Shown: positions 33,740-43,423, counted from the stretch's first letter. The stretch is DNA of 64,000 nucleotides from Streptomyces qinzhouensis (GCF_007856155.1 NZ_CP042266.1:806001-870000); one strand, 5' to 3'. Made by a program: numbers and translations. Notes: generated by a model not told the origin, from the sequence alone.

Positions 33740-35030
33740 GCTGCCGGTCCCGGAACTGCTCGCGCTCGACCGGGCGCATGTCTGGCACCCGTACGCGCCC
33801 ATGCCCGGCCGCACCGATCCGCTGGTGGTCGATTCGGCGTCGGGGGTACGGCTACGGCTGGCCGAACCGGTGCACGGCAGGCGCGAACTGATCGACGGCA
33901 TGTCGTCCTGGTGGTCGGCGCTGCACGGCTACAACCATCCGGTGCTCAACGAGGCCGCGCGCGGCCAGCTGGAGCGGATGAGTCATGTGATGTTCGGCGG
34001 GCTCACCCACGAGCCCGCCGTGCGGCTGGCGCAGCGGCTCGTGGAGATCACCCCCGAGCCGCTGCGCCATGTCTTCCTCAGCGACTCGGGCTCCGTCTCC
34101 GTCGAGGTCGCGGTGAAGATGTGCCTCCAGTACTGGCGCTCGGCCGGGCGGCCCGCCAAACGGCGGCTGCTGACCTGGCGCGGCGGCTACCACGGCGACA
34201 CCTGGCAGCCGATGTCGGTGTGCGATCCCGACGGCGGGATGCACCAGCTCTGGTCGGGCGTACTGCCGGAGCAGATCTTCGCCGACGCGCCGCCGGCCGG
34301 ATACGACGCCTACGACGAGTCGTACGCGGACCATCTGCGGGACATGGTGGCCCGGCACGCCGACGAGACGGCGGCGGTCATCGTCGAGCCGGTGGTGCAG
34401 AACGCGGGCGGGATGCGCTTCCACTCCCCCGCCTATCTCCGGGTCCTGCGGGAGGCCTGTGACGAGCACGGTGTGCTGCTGGTCTTCGACGAGATAGCCA
34501 CCGGCTTCGGCCGCACCGGGACGCTCTTCGCGGCCGGTCACGCGGGCGTCGCGCCCGATGTGATGTGTCTGGGCAAGGCGCTGACCGGCGGCTATCTCTC
34601 CATGGCGGCGACGCTGTGCACGCCGGAGGTCGCCGAAGGAATCTCCCGCGGCGAGTTCCCGGTGCTGGCGCACGGCCCCACGTTCATGGCCAATCCGCTG
34701 GCCGCCTCGATCGCGCACGCGTCGATCGGGCTGCTGCTGGACCAGGACTGGGCGCTCGAGGTCAAGCGTATCGAGAGCGCTCTGCGGGAGGGGCTGGCGC
34801 CCGCCGCGGAGCTGCCGGGGGTCACCGGGGTCCGGGTGCTCGGCGCGATCGGGGTCGTCCAGCTGGACCATCCGGTGGACCTGGCGGCCGCCACGGCGGC
34901 GGCGGTCCGGGCGGGTGTGTGGCTGCGGCCGTTCCGGGATCTGGTGTACGTGATGCCGCCGTTCGTGATGGGCGACGAGGATCTGGGAACGGTGTGCGAG
35001 GCGGTCCTCGCGGCGGCCGTCGCGGGATGA
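33732..35030 (+). CDS. bioA: Adenosylmethionine-8-amino-7-oxononanoate aminotransferase
   Basis: A 432-residue class III PLP aminotransferase that uses S-adenosylmethionine as amino donor to make 7,8-diaminopelargonate. Motifs: 'HVWHPYAPM', '[21 protein letters not shown]' (typical of BioA), '[21 protein letters not shown]', '[13 protein letters not shown]', '[13 protein letters not shown]' and the PLP Lys in '[12 protein letters not shown]'. The start ATG lies inside the end of bioB (8-nt overlap), so translation is coupled. The stop overlaps a possible upstream bioD start. Confidence 0.95.
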   Translation: MPELPVPELLALDRAHVWHPYAPMPGRTDPLVVDSASGVRLRLAEPVHGRRELIDGMSSWWSALHGYNHPVLNEAARGQLERMSHVMFGGLTHEPAVRLAQRLVEITPEPLRHVFLSDSGSVSVEVAVKMCLQYWRSAGRPAKRRLLTWRGGYHGDTWQPMSVCDPDGGMHQLWSGVLPEQIFADAPPAGYDAYDESYADHLRDMVARHADETAAVIVEPVVQNAGGMRFHSPAYLRVLREACDEHGVLLVFDEIATGFGRTGTLFAAGHAGVAPDVMCLGKALTGGYLSMAATLCTPEVAEGISRGEFPVLAHGPTFMANPLAASIAHASIGLLLDQDWALEVKRIESALREGLAPAAELPGVTGVRVLGAIGVVQLDHPVDLAAATAAAVRAGVWLRPFRDLVYVMPPFVMGDEDLGTVCEAVLAAAVAG

Positions 35031-35101
35031 GCCGGATGGGCGGGACGGGCAGGACGCGCGAGATGAGCGGGACGGCGGGCATGGGTAGTACGGAGGACGG
35101 C

Positions 35102-35821
35102 ATGACACCGGGAGTGGTGATCGTCTCCGGGACGGGCACCGAGATCGGGAAGACCGTGGTCACGGCCGCGGTCGCGGCGCTGGCCCGGGCCAGGGGAGAG
35201 CGCGTCGCGGTGGTGAAACCGGCTCAGACCGGTGTCGGCCCGGATGAGCCGGGCGATATCGGCGAGGTGGCACGGCTCGCGGGCCCGGTGCGCGGGGTGG
35301 AGCTGGCGCGCTATCCGGAGCCGCTGGCACCGGCGACGGCGGCCCGCCGCGCCGGGGCCCCCGCGGTACGGCCCCGGGACGCGGCCGACGCGGTGGCGAA
35401 AGCGGCCGTGGAGCACGGTCTGGTCCTGGTGGAGGGCGCGGGCGGGCTGCTCGTCCGGTTCGACGAGGACGGGGGCACGCTCGCGGACACGGCCGCGCTG
35501 CTGGACGCCCCGGTGCTGCTCGTCGCGCCCGCGGGGCTCGGCACGCTCAACGGAGTGGCGCTGACGGCCGAGGTACTGCGGACCCGGGGCGTCGGCCTGC
35601 TCGGCGTGGTCGTCGGCAGCTGGCCGGAGTCCCCGGATCTGGCGTCCCGCTGCAATCTGACGGATCTTCCGTCCGTCGCGGGCGCGCCACTGCTCGGCGC
35701 GGTCCCCGCGGGCGCGGGAGCCCTGCCCCCCGCGGTCTTCCGCGAGCGGGCGGCGGGCTGGCTGGCGCCGGGGCTCGGCGGGCACTGGGACGCGGCGGCG
35801 TTCACCGCCGCCGTACGGTGA
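35102..35821 (+). CDS. bioD: Dethiobiotin synthetase
   Basis: A 239-residue ATP-dependent enzyme that closes the ureido ring with CO2. The P-loop variant '[18 protein letters not shown]' sits at the N-terminus; '[10 protein letters not shown]' and '[26 protein letters not shown]' follow. Start: the ATG at 35102 has GGAGG 5 nt upstream. An alternative ATG at 35027 overlaps the bioA stop (ATGA) and is in frame, but would add 25 residues of Met/Gly/Arg-rich sequence absent from the family. It is the third gene of bioB-bioA-bioD. Confidence 0.93.
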   Translation: MTPGVVIVSGTGTEIGKTVVTAAVAALARARGERVAVVKPAQTGVGPDEPGDIGEVARLAGPVRGVELARYPEPLAPATAARRAGAPAVRPRDAADAVAKAAVEHGLVLVEGAGGLLVRFDEDGGTLADTAALLDAPVLLVAPAGLGTLNGVALTAEVLRTRGVGLLGVVVGSWPESPDLASRCNLTDLPSVAGAPLLGAVPAGAGALPPAVFRERAAGWLAPGLGGHWDAAAFTAAVR

Positions 35822-36048
35822 CGACGCTTCCGTACCTCTCCGTCCCGGTCCGCGCCGGGAGCGCCACGGACGGGTGAAGAGGGGCGGTTCCGCCGGGGGC
35901 GGGCGGCACGGCGGTACGGCCCGTGCGGGCGGCGCGGCCACGGCACCCACCCCCGGGCCGGGCGCCGATCCGGGCCGTACCCGACGGTGTCCGGCCGGGC
36001 CCTCCGGGGGACAATGGCCCTGACGCCCCCCGTCGGAGGAGGTCCGCG

Positions 36049-36774
36049 ATGCCGCTGCGCAGAAGGCCCGCTCCGCCCCGGGACGCCGTCCACCATCCGG
36101 TCTTCTCCCGTTTCTACGTCCGCCTCGCCGGCCGCCTCGACGCCCGCGGCGGGGTCACGGCCCACCGGCGGGAACTGCTCGACGGGCTCTCCGGCCGGGT
36201 CATCGAGATCGGCGCGGGCAACGGGCTGAACTTCGCGCACTATCCGCGGGCCGTCTCCGAGGTGGTGGCGATCGAACCGGAGCGCACGCTGCGGGCCGCG
36301 GCGCTGGAGGCGGCGCGGCGGGCCGGGGTGCCGGTGGACGTGGTCCCGGGCACGGCGGAGGCGCTGCCGGTGAAGTCGGAGGCGTTCGACGCCGCGGTGG
36401 TGTCCCTGGTGCTCTGCTCCGTACGGGATGTGCCGCGGGCCCTCGCCGAACTGCGGCGGGTCCTGCGCCCCGGCGGCGAGCTGCGGTTCTTCGAGCACGG
36501 CCGGGCCGATTCCGCGGGGCTCGCCCGGGTTCAGCGGGCGCTGGACGCGACGGTGTGGCCCCGGCTGTTCGGCAACTGCCACACGGCCCGCTCCCCGCTC
36601 GCGGAGCTGACGGCCGCCGGGTTCGAGCTCGGCGCCCACCGGAGTCTGACCATCCCCGCGAACGGTCCGCGTCTCCCGTCGTCGCCGTGTGTGCTGGGGG
36701 TGGCCCGCCGTCCGTTCCCGCCGCCGGAGGAGATACCGCCGGGTCTCGCTCCGGGGCCGGACCCTGCCTGGTGA
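36049..36774 (+). CDS. Class I SAM-dependent methyltransferase
   Basis: A 241-residue methyltransferase of the UbiE/COQ5-like group (Methyltransf_11). Motif I 'VIEIGAGNGLNFAHYP' binds SAM (about residues 51-66), followed by 'VVAIEPERTLRAAA', 'GTAEALPVKSEAFDAAVVSLVLCSV' and 'LRRVLRPGGELRFFEHGR'. The substrate is unknown. The ATG at 36049 has GGAGGAGG a few bases upstream. It is followed on the same strand by a GNAT gene 43 bp away. Confidence 0.85.
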   Translation: MPLRRRPAPPRDAVHHPVFSRFYVRLAGRLDARGGVTAHRRELLDGLSGRVIEIGAGNGLNFAHYPRAVSEVVAIEPERTLRAAALEAARRAGVPVDVVPGTAEALPVKSEAFDAAVVSLVLCSVRDVPRALAELRRVLRPGGELRFFEHGRADSAGLARVQRALDATVWPRLFGNCHTARSPLAELTAAGFELGAHRSLTIPANGPRLPSSPCVLGVARRPFPPPEEIPPGLAPGPDPAW

Positions 36775-36817
36775 AAAGGCATGGCGCCCCGCCGATCCAC
36801 CGTGCTTGGGTCGGACC

Positions 36818-37267
36818 ATGACCGATCTGCGCATACGCACCCGTACCGCCCGTGCCGACGAGGCCGGGGCCGTCCTCGCCTTCTGGCAGGAGGCGGCGGA
36901 GGGCACGAGCATCACCGACGACACCGACGGTGTCGTCGCGCTGATCACCCGCGACCCGGAGGCGCTGATCCTCGCCGAGGCGGCGGACGGCACACTCGTC
37001 GGTTCGGTGATCGCCGGGTACGACGGCTGGCGCTGCTCCCTGTACCGGCTCGCGGTGCTGCCCGCGTACCGTAGGAAGGGCATCGCGTCGGAGCTGCTCG
37101 CGGCGGCCGAGCGGCGGTTCGACGCCGTGGGCGGGCGGCGCGGGGACGCGATGGTGCTGGAGAGCAACGAGCCCGCTCACCGGGCGTGGGCGGCCGCCGG
37201 ATACCACCGCGAGGACCGCTGGCGGCGCTGGGTGAAGCCGCTCGACCGGCCGCGGAGCTCCGTCTGA
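36818..37267 (+). CDS. GNAT family N-acetyltransferase
   Basis: A 149-residue acetyl-CoA-dependent acetyltransferase. N-terminal 'IRTRTARADEAGAVLAFWQEA', then motif A 'LYRLAVLPAYRRKGIASELLAAAERRF' with the Q/RxxGxG/A pyrophosphate loop as 'RRKGIA', and motif B 'VLESNEPAHRAWAAAGYHRE'. The acceptor is unknown. The start is the ATG at 36818. A strong terminator stands right after it. Confidence 0.87.
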   Translation: MTDLRIRTRTARADEAGAVLAFWQEAAEGTSITDDTDGVVALITRDPEALILAEAADGTLVGSVIAGYDGWRCSLYRLAVLPAYRRKGIASELLAAAERRFDAVGGRRGDAMVLESNEPAHRAWAAAGYHREDRWRRWVKPLDRPRSSV

Positions 37268-37280
37268 CGCACTCACGGTG

Positions 37281-37309
37281 ACGGGTACGGCCCCCGGGGC
37301 CGTACCCGT
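37281..37309 (+). terminator. Terminator after GNAT gene
   Basis: ACGGGTACGGCCCC and its exact complement are separated by a single base (effective loop about 5 nt), starting 14 nt after the stop of the GNAT gene. Confidence 0.8.
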
Positions 37310-37712
37310 ATCCCGCCCCGCCCCGGATCCGCGCCCGTCACCCTCCGGTGCGCGGTCACTCGCGGGAGGGACAGCTCCCCAAGGGGCGCGGCGATCGCCG
37401 GGCCGCCCCCGCCCGGGGCGGCGGCGCGTCCCCGGGCCGGGCCCCCGCGGGTCCCCCGGGCGGGCGGGCCCGCCGGGATGACACGATGGACCCGGTGCCG
37501 CTCTTCCGCGGCGCCCGGTCCGCCCCGCCTCCGGTCCCCCCTTCCGGACGGCCCGAGGGTCTCCGTAAGGGAACTTTGCCGATCCTTTACGATGGGTGGA
37601 CCCCTGTCGTCACCCAGGAAAGGTGTGAGCGTCCGTCCATGGACGAGCCTCCCAGTAGCAGACATCAATTCCACCTCCCGACCCGGCCGCACCGTGGGAC
37701 GGGGGTGACCCG
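37310..37712. other. Long leader of the CNNM/CorC operon
   Basis: About 400 bases with no gene I can support. The left half is GC-rich; the right half (37560-37712) is less so and includes TTTACGAT near 37587, which could be a -10 region, and CGTCC-GTCCAT-GGACG near 37630, a small hairpin. As the downstream genes may be linked to divalent metal, I looked for an M-box riboswitch and did not find its conserved blocks. Confidence 0.35.
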
Positions 37713-39194
37713 ATGACCGAAGTGCTCCTCCTCTTCGTGGCACTGCTGCTCTCTCTCGCCTGCGGTGTCTTCGTCGCCGCGGAGTTCTCGCTGACCACCG
37801 TCCAGCGCGCCGATCTCGAAGCGTCCGTCGCGCGCGGCGAGCGGGGCGCCGCCAGCGCCCTGAAGGCCGTGCGGGGCCTCACCTTCCAGCTCTCCGGCGC
37901 CCAGCTCGGCATCACGGTGACCAACCTGATCGTCGGCATGCTCTCCGAGCCGTCGATCTCGAAGCTGATCCGCGGCCCGGTCGAGGACCTGGGTCTGTCG
38001 CCGACGGCGGCGTCCTCCGTGGCCCTCGTCCTCGGTACGGCCATGTCCACGGTCGTTCTGATGGTCGTGGGCGAGCTGGTCCCCAAGAACTGGGCGATCT
38101 CCTCACCGCTCGCGGTGGCCAAGGTCGTGGCGCCCGCGCAGCGGCTGTTCACCGCCGCCTTCAAGCCGCTGATCAGCCACCTCAACAACACCGCCAACCG
38201 CATCCTGCGCAGGCTCGGCATGGAGCCGACCGAGGAGCTGGCCTCCGCGCGCAGCCCGCAGGAGCTGGTCGCGCTCGCCCGTCACTCGGCGAAGGAGGGC
38301 GCGCTGGAGGCCGATACGGCCGAGCTGTTCGTCCGGACGCTGAATCTGGCCGAGCTGACCGCCGAGAACGTGATGACCCCCCGGGTCCAGGTCACCGCGC
38401 TGGAGGTGCAGGCGACCGCGGAGGACGTGGCCAACGCCACCCGGGCGACCGGTCTGTCCCGTTTCCCGGTCTACAGCGGCAATCTGGACACCGTCGTCGG
38501 TATCGCCCATATCAAGGACGTGCTCGCGATCCCGGCCGCCGAGCGGCCGCGTACGGGCGTCTCCGCGGTACTGCGCGAACCCCTGCTGGTCCCGGAGACA
38601 CTGACCGTGGACCGGCTCCTCGACCGGCTCGGCGGCCGTTCCACGATGGCCGTGGTCATCGACGAGTACGGCGGTACGGCCGGTGTGGCGACGCTGGAGG
38701 ACATCGTCGAGGAGGTCGTCGGCGAGGTACGCGACGAGCACGATCCTCAGGAGACCCCCGACCTGGCCACGGCCGGCCGGGACGCCGACGGCCGCGCCCT
38801 GTGGTCGGCGGACGGCGCCGCCCGTACCGACCAGCTCGAACGGGTCGGTCTGAAGGCCCCGGACGGGCCGTACGAGACGCTGGCCGGTCTGATCGCCACC
38901 GAGCTGGGCCGGATCCCGGTCGAGGGCGACCGGATGGACATCGGGGGCTGGCGCCTCGATGTGGTCGACGCTTCGGGCCGGCGGGCCGCGCGGGTGCTGC
39001 TGCACGCGCCGCTGCCGTCGGAGACCGAGGAGGCCGAAGGCCTCCCGGAGCGGACGGAAGCGGCCGGGAAGGCCGCCAAGGTCGCCAAGGTCGCCAAGGT
39101 CGCCAAGGTCGCCAAGGTCGCCAAGGTCGCCAAGTCAGGCGATACCGGATCCGACAGCGGTTCGGACCGTGACGCCGGGGAGGCCGGACGATGA
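37713..39194 (+). CDS. CNNM/CorC family membrane protein with CBS pair
   Basis: A 493-residue protein of the 'hemolysin'/CorC-CNNM family, linked to Mg2+ and other divalent-cation transport. DUF21 membrane domain (about 1-190, with 'LSGAQLGITVTNLIVG' and 'VVGELVPKNWAI'), a CBS domain pair (about 205-330, 'VMTPRVQVTALEV', 'VVIDEYGGTAGVATLEDIVEEVVGEV') and a CorC/HlyC domain (about 345-430). After that comes a tail of seven Ala-Lys-Val units (residues about 455-474) encoded by 9-bp DNA repeats, then a Ser/Asp end. The ATG at 37713 precedes 'TEVLLLFVALLLSLACG'. Its stop overlaps the next start (ATGA). Confidence 0.9.
   Translation: MTEVLLLFVALLLSLACGVFVAAEFSLTTVQRADLEASVARGERGAASALKAVRGLTFQLSGAQLGITVTNLIVGMLSEPSISKLIRGPVEDLGLSPTAASSVALVLGTAMSTVVLMVVGELVPKNWAISSPLAVAKVVAPAQRLFTAAFKPLISHLNNTANRILRRLGMEPTEELASARSPQELVALARHSAKEGALEADTAELFVRTLNLAELTAENVMTPRVQVTALEVQATAEDVANATRATGLSRFPVYSGNLDTVVGIAHIKDVLAIPAAERPRTGVSAVLREPLLVPETLTVDRLLDRLGGRSTMAVVIDEYGGTAGVATLEDIVEEVVGEVRDEHDPQETPDLATAGRDADGRALWSADGAARTDQLERVGLKAPDGPYETLAGLIATELGRIPVEGDRMDIGGWRLDVVDASGRRAARVLLHAPLPSETEEAEGLPERTEAAGKAAKVAKVAKVAKVAKVAKVAKSGDTGSDSGSDRDAGEAGR
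39075..39134. repeat. 9-bp tandem repeat inside the CNNM gene
   Basis: GCCAAGGTC occurs six times in perfect tandem, followed by a partial copy, and encodes (Ala-Lys-Val)n. The unit keeps the reading frame, so copy-number change would lengthen or shorten the basic tail without a frameshift. Confidence 0.92.
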
Positions 39195-40204
39195 CCGCCA
39201 TCCAGTTGCTCATCGGTCTGGCGACCCTGGTCGTCAACGCCTTCTTCGTGGGCGCCGAGTTCGCCCTGATCTCGGTGCGCCGCAGTCAGATCGAACCGGA
39301 GGCGGAGGCGGGCAACCGCCGCGCCAAGAGCGTCCTGTGGGGGCTGGAGCATGTGTCGGCGCTGCTGGCCGCGGCCCAGCTCGGCATCACGCTCTGCACC
39401 CTGGTGCTCGGCATCGTCGCCGAGCCCGCGATCGAACACCTGCTGGCGCCGGTCTTCCACTCGCTGGGTGTGCCGGAGGGTCTGATCCACCCGATCTCGT
39501 TCGTGATCGCCCTGGCGCTCGCGACGTATCTGCACATGCTCCTCGGCGAGATGGTGCCGAAGAACATCGCCCTGGCCGAACCGACCCGCACGGCGCTGAT
39601 CCTCGGCCCGCCGCTGGTCGCGGTGGCCCGGGCGCTGCGTCCGGTGATCTTCACGATCAACGCCTTCGCCAACACCCTGCTGAGGCTGCTGCGGGTGGAG
39701 ACGAAGGACGAGGTCGCGGCGGTCTTCTCGGACGACGAGCTGGCCCGGATGGTCAATGACTCCGGCAATGCCGGGCTGCTGGACGACCGAGCCGCCGGAC
39801 GGCTGCGGGACGCCCTGGAGCTGGGCCGCCGCCCGGTCCGGGATGTGGTGATGCCCGCGGAGCGGGTGGTGTACGCCCGGGCCGGGACCACTCCGGAGCA
39901 GTTGGAGCTGCTGTCGGCGCAGTCCGGGTACTCCCGTTTCCCGGTCATCGACGCCGGCCGCACCATCCTCGGCTACCTCCATGTCAAGGACGCCCTGGAC
40001 GCGGTACCGCGGGACGTCCCGTTCCCGGTGACGGCCATGCGGCCGATCGCCCGGGTCCGGGCGGTGACACCGCTGGACGACGTTCTGACGGCGATGCAGC
40101 GCAGTGGTACGCATCTGGCCGCGGTGCTGAACGACGACGACGCGCCCGAGGGTCTGGTGACCATGGAGGACGTGCTGCGCGAGCTGGTGGGCCGCAGGGA
40201 GTGA
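39191..40204 (+). CDS. Second CNNM/CorC family protein, short form
   Basis: A 337-residue paralogue of the preceding gene: a DUF21 membrane domain ('NAFFVGAEFALISVRRSQIE', 'LGITLCTLVLGIVAEP', 'MLLGEMVPKNIALAEP') and a CBS pair ('VMPAERVVYARAG', 'YSRFPVIDAGRTILGYLHVKD', 'EGLVTMEDVLREL'). The C-terminal CorC/HlyC domain of its partner is absent; the protein ends right after the second CBS. ATGA overlap couples it to the upstream gene, which suggests the two subunits form a heteromer. A terminator hairpin follows. Confidence 0.9.
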   Translation: MTAIQLLIGLATLVVNAFFVGAEFALISVRRSQIEPEAEAGNRRAKSVLWGLEHVSALLAAAQLGITLCTLVLGIVAEPAIEHLLAPVFHSLGVPEGLIHPISFVIALALATYLHMLLGEMVPKNIALAEPTRTALILGPPLVAVARALRPVIFTINAFANTLLRLLRVETKDEVAAVFSDDELARMVNDSGNAGLLDDRAAGRLRDALELGRRPVRDVVMPAERVVYARAGTTPEQLELLSAQSGYSRFPVIDAGRTILGYLHVKDALDAVPRDVPFPVTAMRPIARVRAVTPLDDVLTAMQRSGTHLAAVLNDDDAPEGLVTMEDVLRELVGRRE

Positions 40205-40238
40205 CCCGGCTCCGGGAGCCGTTCCCGGACCGCCGCGA

Positions 40239-40281
40239 GCGGCCCGTCCCGTACTCCCACCGGAGTCACGGGGCGGGCCGC
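40239..40281 (+). terminator. Terminator after the CNNM pair
   Basis: GCGGCCCGTCCCGT pairs with ACGGGGCGGGCCGC (14 bp with one G-T wobble) around a 15-nt loop, 35 nt after the stop. Confidence 0.7.
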
Positions 40282-40348
40282 CGCCGTATCCGCCCGCCCC
40301 CGCCCCCCGGGCACCCGGTACCTACCGAGGGGTAGGATCGGGGCCGCC

Positions 40349-41134
40349 ATGGAGACGAAAGCCGACTACACGAGCCTGGTCGCGGTGGGCGACTCCTTCA
40401 CCGAGGGCATGTCGGATCTGCTGCCCGACGGGTCGTACCGCGGCTGGGCGGATCTGCTGGCCGGCCGGCTCGCCGCCCGCTCCCCCGGTTTCCGGTACGC
40501 CAATCTGGCGGTCCGCGGCAAACTCCTCGGGCAGATCGTCGACGAGCAGGTCGGCCCCGCCGCGGCGATGCGCGCGGATGTGGTGACCTTCGTCGGCGGC
40601 CTCAACGACGTCCTGCGGCCCCGGATCGACATGGACCGGGTCCGGGTTCAGCTGGAGGAGGCGGTGGAGACGCTGGCGCCCGCCTGCCGGCGGCTGGTGC
40701 TGATGCACAGCCCCGGCCGCCACGGGCCACTGCTGGACGCGGGCCGTCCCCGGATGGAGGAGCTGTACACCCATCTGGACGCGCTGGCCGCCCGGCACGG
40801 CGCGCTCGTGGTGGATCTGTACGGCACCCCCGTGCTCGGGGACCCCCGGCTGTGGGACGCCGACCGGCTGCATCTGACGGCCGAGGGCCATCTGAGGGTC
40901 GCCGAGGCGGTCTGGCAGGTCCTCGGGCTGCCGGCGCGGGACGACTGGCGGGCGCCGCTGCCGGCCGCGGACGCGGCCCGGTGGGGCGCCCGGCGGGCGG
41001 CGGACCTGCGCTTCGCCCGGCGCCATCTGGCTCCGTGGATCGGCCGGCGGCTGACCGGCCGCTCCTCCGGCGACGGCCGCCCGGCCAAGCGCCCCGAGCT
41101 GCTCCCGTACGAACCGGGGAGCGGGGCTCCCTGA
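40349..41134 (+). CDS. SGNH/GDSL hydrolase
   Basis: A 261-residue serine esterase/lipase-fold protein. Block I 'VAVGDSFTEGMSD' contains the nucleophile Ser; block III is 'VGGLNDVLRP' with Gly and Asn of the oxyanion hole; block V 'LWDADRLHLTAEGH' holds the catalytic Asp and His. There is no signal peptide, so it is probably cytosolic; the substrate is unknown. The last 40 residues are basic and Pro/Gly-rich. The ATG at 40349 follows an AGGATCGGGG stretch. It is the gene before purB, with 110 bp between. Confidence 0.88.
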   Translation: METKADYTSLVAVGDSFTEGMSDLLPDGSYRGWADLLAGRLAARSPGFRYANLAVRGKLLGQIVDEQVGPAAAMRADVVTFVGGLNDVLRPRIDMDRVRVQLEEAVETLAPACRRLVLMHSPGRHGPLLDAGRPRMEELYTHLDALAARHGALVVDLYGTPVLGDPRLWDADRLHLTAEGHLRVAEAVWQVLGLPARDDWRAPLPAADAARWGARRAADLRFARRHLAPWIGRRLTGRSSGDGRPAKRPELLPYEPGSGAP

Positions 41135-41244
41135 CCCGCCGGGGCCCGGCTCCGGAGGGCGTCCGCGGCGGGCGGACCGCCGGACGGCGCCGGATCCCGG
41201 ACCGCCGCACTGGCCTGCGCCGATCGCCAGTAGAATCCGGCCAC

Positions 41245-42687
41245 GTGACTGCTCTGTCTGCGAAGCCCCGCATCCCCAATGTCCTGGCCGGCCGCTATGC
41301 CTCCACCGAACTGGCCGCTCTGTGGTCCCCCGAGCGGAAGGTGAGGCTGGAGCGGCAGCTCTGGCTCGCGGTGCTGCGCGCCCAGCGCGATCTCGGCATC
41401 GAGGTCCCCGAGGCCGCCCTCGCGGACTACGAGCGGGTCATCGACCAGGTCGACCTGGGGTCGATCGCCGAGCGCGAGCGGGTCACCCGCCACGATGTGA
41501 AGGCGCGGATCGAGGAGTTCAACGCCCTCGCGGGCCATGAGCAGATCCACAAGGGCATGACCTCCCGCGATCTCACGGAGAACGTGGAGCAGCTCCAGAT
41601 CCGGCTCTCCCTGGAGCTGGTACGGGACCGTACGGTCGCCGTACTGGCCCGGCTCGGAAAGCTGGCCGGGGAGCACGCCGAGCTGGTGATGGCGGGCCGC
41701 TCGCACAATGTCGCCGCGCAGGCGACGACGCTCGGGAAGCGGTTCGCGACCGCCGCCGACGAGCTGCTGGTGGCCTTCGGGCGGCTGGAGCAGCTGATCG
41801 CCCGCTATCCGCTGCGCGGGATCAAGGGTCCGGTCGGCACCGCCCAGGACATGCTCGATCTGCTCGGCGGCGACGAGCGGAAGCTGGCGGAGCTGGAGCA
41901 GCGGGTCGCCGGTCATCTGGGGTTCGCCCGGGCCTTCACCTCGGTGGGGCAGGTCTACCCCCGCTCCCTCGACTACGACGTGGTCACGGCGCTCGTCCAG
42001 ATCGCCGCCGGTCCCTCGTCGCTGGCGAAGACCGTCCGGCTGATGGCCGGGCACGAGCTGGTCACCGAGGGCTTCAAGCCCGGCCAGGTCGGCTCTTCGG
42101 CGATGCCGCACAAGATGAACACCCGCTCCTGCGAGCGCGTCAACGGGCTGATGGTGATCCTGCGCGGCTACGCCTCGATGACCGGCGAGCTGGCGGGCGA
42201 CCAGTGGAACGAGGGTGATGTGTCGTGTTCGGTGGTGCGCCGGGTCGCCCTGCCGGACGCCTTCTTCGCCCTCGACGGGCTGCTGGAGACCTTCCTGACG
42301 GTGCTGGACGAGTTCGGCGCCTTCCCGGCCGTGATCGCCCGTGAGCTGGACCGCTATCTGCCGTTCCTGGCCACCACGAAGGTGCTGATGGGTGCGGTAC
42401 GCGCCGGGGTGGGCCGCGAGGAGGCGCACGAGGTCATCAAGGAGCACGCGGTGGCGTCGGCGCTGGCGATGCGCGAGCAGGGCGCCGAACGGAACGACCT
42501 GCTGGACCGGCTGGCGGCGGACGAGCGGATTCCGCTGGACCGTACGGCGCTGGACGCGCTGATGGCGGACCGGCTCTCGTTCACGGGCGCCGCCGCCGCC
42601 CAGGTGGCGGAGGTGGCCGCCCGGGTCGAGGACGTCCTGAAGCGGTACCCGGCCGCCGCCGGGTACTCCCCCGGCGCGATTCTCTGA
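41245..42687 (+). CDS. purB: Adenylosuccinate lyase
   Basis: A 480-residue homotetrameric lyase acting twice in purine synthesis (SAICAR to AICAR and adenylosuccinate to AMP). Fumarase/aspartase signature 'GSSAMPHKMNT', the His region 'GRSHNVAAQATTLGKRF' and 'HEQIHKGMTSRDLTENVEQLQ' are all present. The start is GTG at 41245 (VTALSAKPRIPNVLAGRYAS), where the family N-terminus begins; the upstream open frame is an artefact of high GC. The mug-like gene begins 9 bp after the stop. Confidence 0.95.
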   Translation: MTALSAKPRIPNVLAGRYASTELAALWSPERKVRLERQLWLAVLRAQRDLGIEVPEAALADYERVIDQVDLGSIAERERVTRHDVKARIEEFNALAGHEQIHKGMTSRDLTENVEQLQIRLSLELVRDRTVAVLARLGKLAGEHAELVMAGRSHNVAAQATTLGKRFATAADELLVAFGRLEQLIARYPLRGIKGPVGTAQDMLDLLGGDERKLAELEQRVAGHLGFARAFTSVGQVYPRSLDYDVVTALVQIAAGPSSLAKTVRLMAGHELVTEGFKPGQVGSSAMPHKMNTRSCERVNGLMVILRGYASMTGELAGDQWNEGDVSCSVVRRVALPDAFFALDGLLETFLTVLDEFGAFPAVIARELDRYLPFLATTKVLMGAVRAGVGREEAHEVIKEHAVASALAMREQGAERNDLLDRLAADERIPLDRTALDALMADRLSFTGAAAAQVAEVAARVEDVLKRYPAAAGYSPGAIL

Positions 42688-42695
42688 CGTCGCCG

Positions 42696-43283
42696 GTGTC
42701 CGTGCCCCTGCCGTCGCCCGAGGAACTGCGGGCCGCCCGTGACGGGTTCGTCGACGACATCGTCGCGCCCGGGCTGTCCGTGCTGTTCTGCGGGATCAAT
42801 CCGAGCCTGATGTCGGCGGTGACCGGACACCACTTCGCCCGCCCCGGGAACCGGTTCTGGCCGGTGCTCCGGCTTTCGGGGTTCACCCCCCGGCAGCTGG
42901 CACCGGCCGAGCAGCACCGGCTCCTCTCGTACGGTCTGGGGATCACCAATGTCGTGGCGCGGGCGACGGCCCGCGCCGACGAGCTGGACCCGGCCGAACT
43001 CCGCGAGGGCGGGCGGCTGCTGCGGGCCAGGACGGCCCGGCTGCGGCCGCGGTGGCTGGCGGTCGTCGGTGTCACCGCCTACCGCACGGCCTTCGCGGAG
43101 CCGCGGGCGCGGATCGGCCGGCAGGAGCGGACGCTCGGCGCGACGGGAATCTGGGTGCTGCCCAATCCGAGCGGGCTGAACGCGCACTGGACCGCGCGGA
43201 GCATGGCCGAGGAGTACGGGCGGCTCCGGACCATCGCCCACGAGGAACCGGGCCGCGAGGAACCGGGCCGGGGGGCGCCGTGA
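42696..43283 (+). CDS. mug: Mismatch-specific uracil/thymine DNA glycosylase (Mug)
   Basis: A 195-residue family 2 uracil-DNA glycosylase that removes U or T from G mispairs, a useful activity in a GC-rich genome. Motif 1 'LFCGINPSLMSAVTGHHFARPGNRFWPVL' has the catalytic Asn; motif 2 'VLPNPSGLNAHW' is the intercalation loop. GTG start at 42696. Its stop overlaps a GTG in frame with the ROK gene (GTGA), although the ROK protein more likely begins later. It is probably co-transcribed with purB. Confidence 0.88.
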   Translation: MSVPLPSPEELRAARDGFVDDIVAPGLSVLFCGINPSLMSAVTGHHFARPGNRFWPVLRLSGFTPRQLAPAEQHRLLSYGLGITNVVARATARADELDPAELREGGRLLRARTARLRPRWLAVVGVTAYRTAFAEPRARIGRQERTLGATGIWVLPNPSGLNAHWTARSMAEEYGRLRTIAHEEPGREEPGRGAP

Positions 43284-43423
43284 CGGAGCGGCCCGCGGCG
43301 GGGCCGAGCCCGGGTGTACCACCCGGGACCGGGCACAAGGACCGTGCGACGGGCACGGCCAACGAGTACCATCCGGCACACAACACGCCCGGGCTGCACG
43401 AGCCGGGGCTGGAAGGACACACG

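Noticed and set aside
37310..37712. Possible M-box (Mg2+) riboswitch before the CNNM pair
   Set aside because: The conserved M-box blocks (GGTGAGGCTCCT, CTGCTGCCC and others) are not present; only small hairpins are visible.
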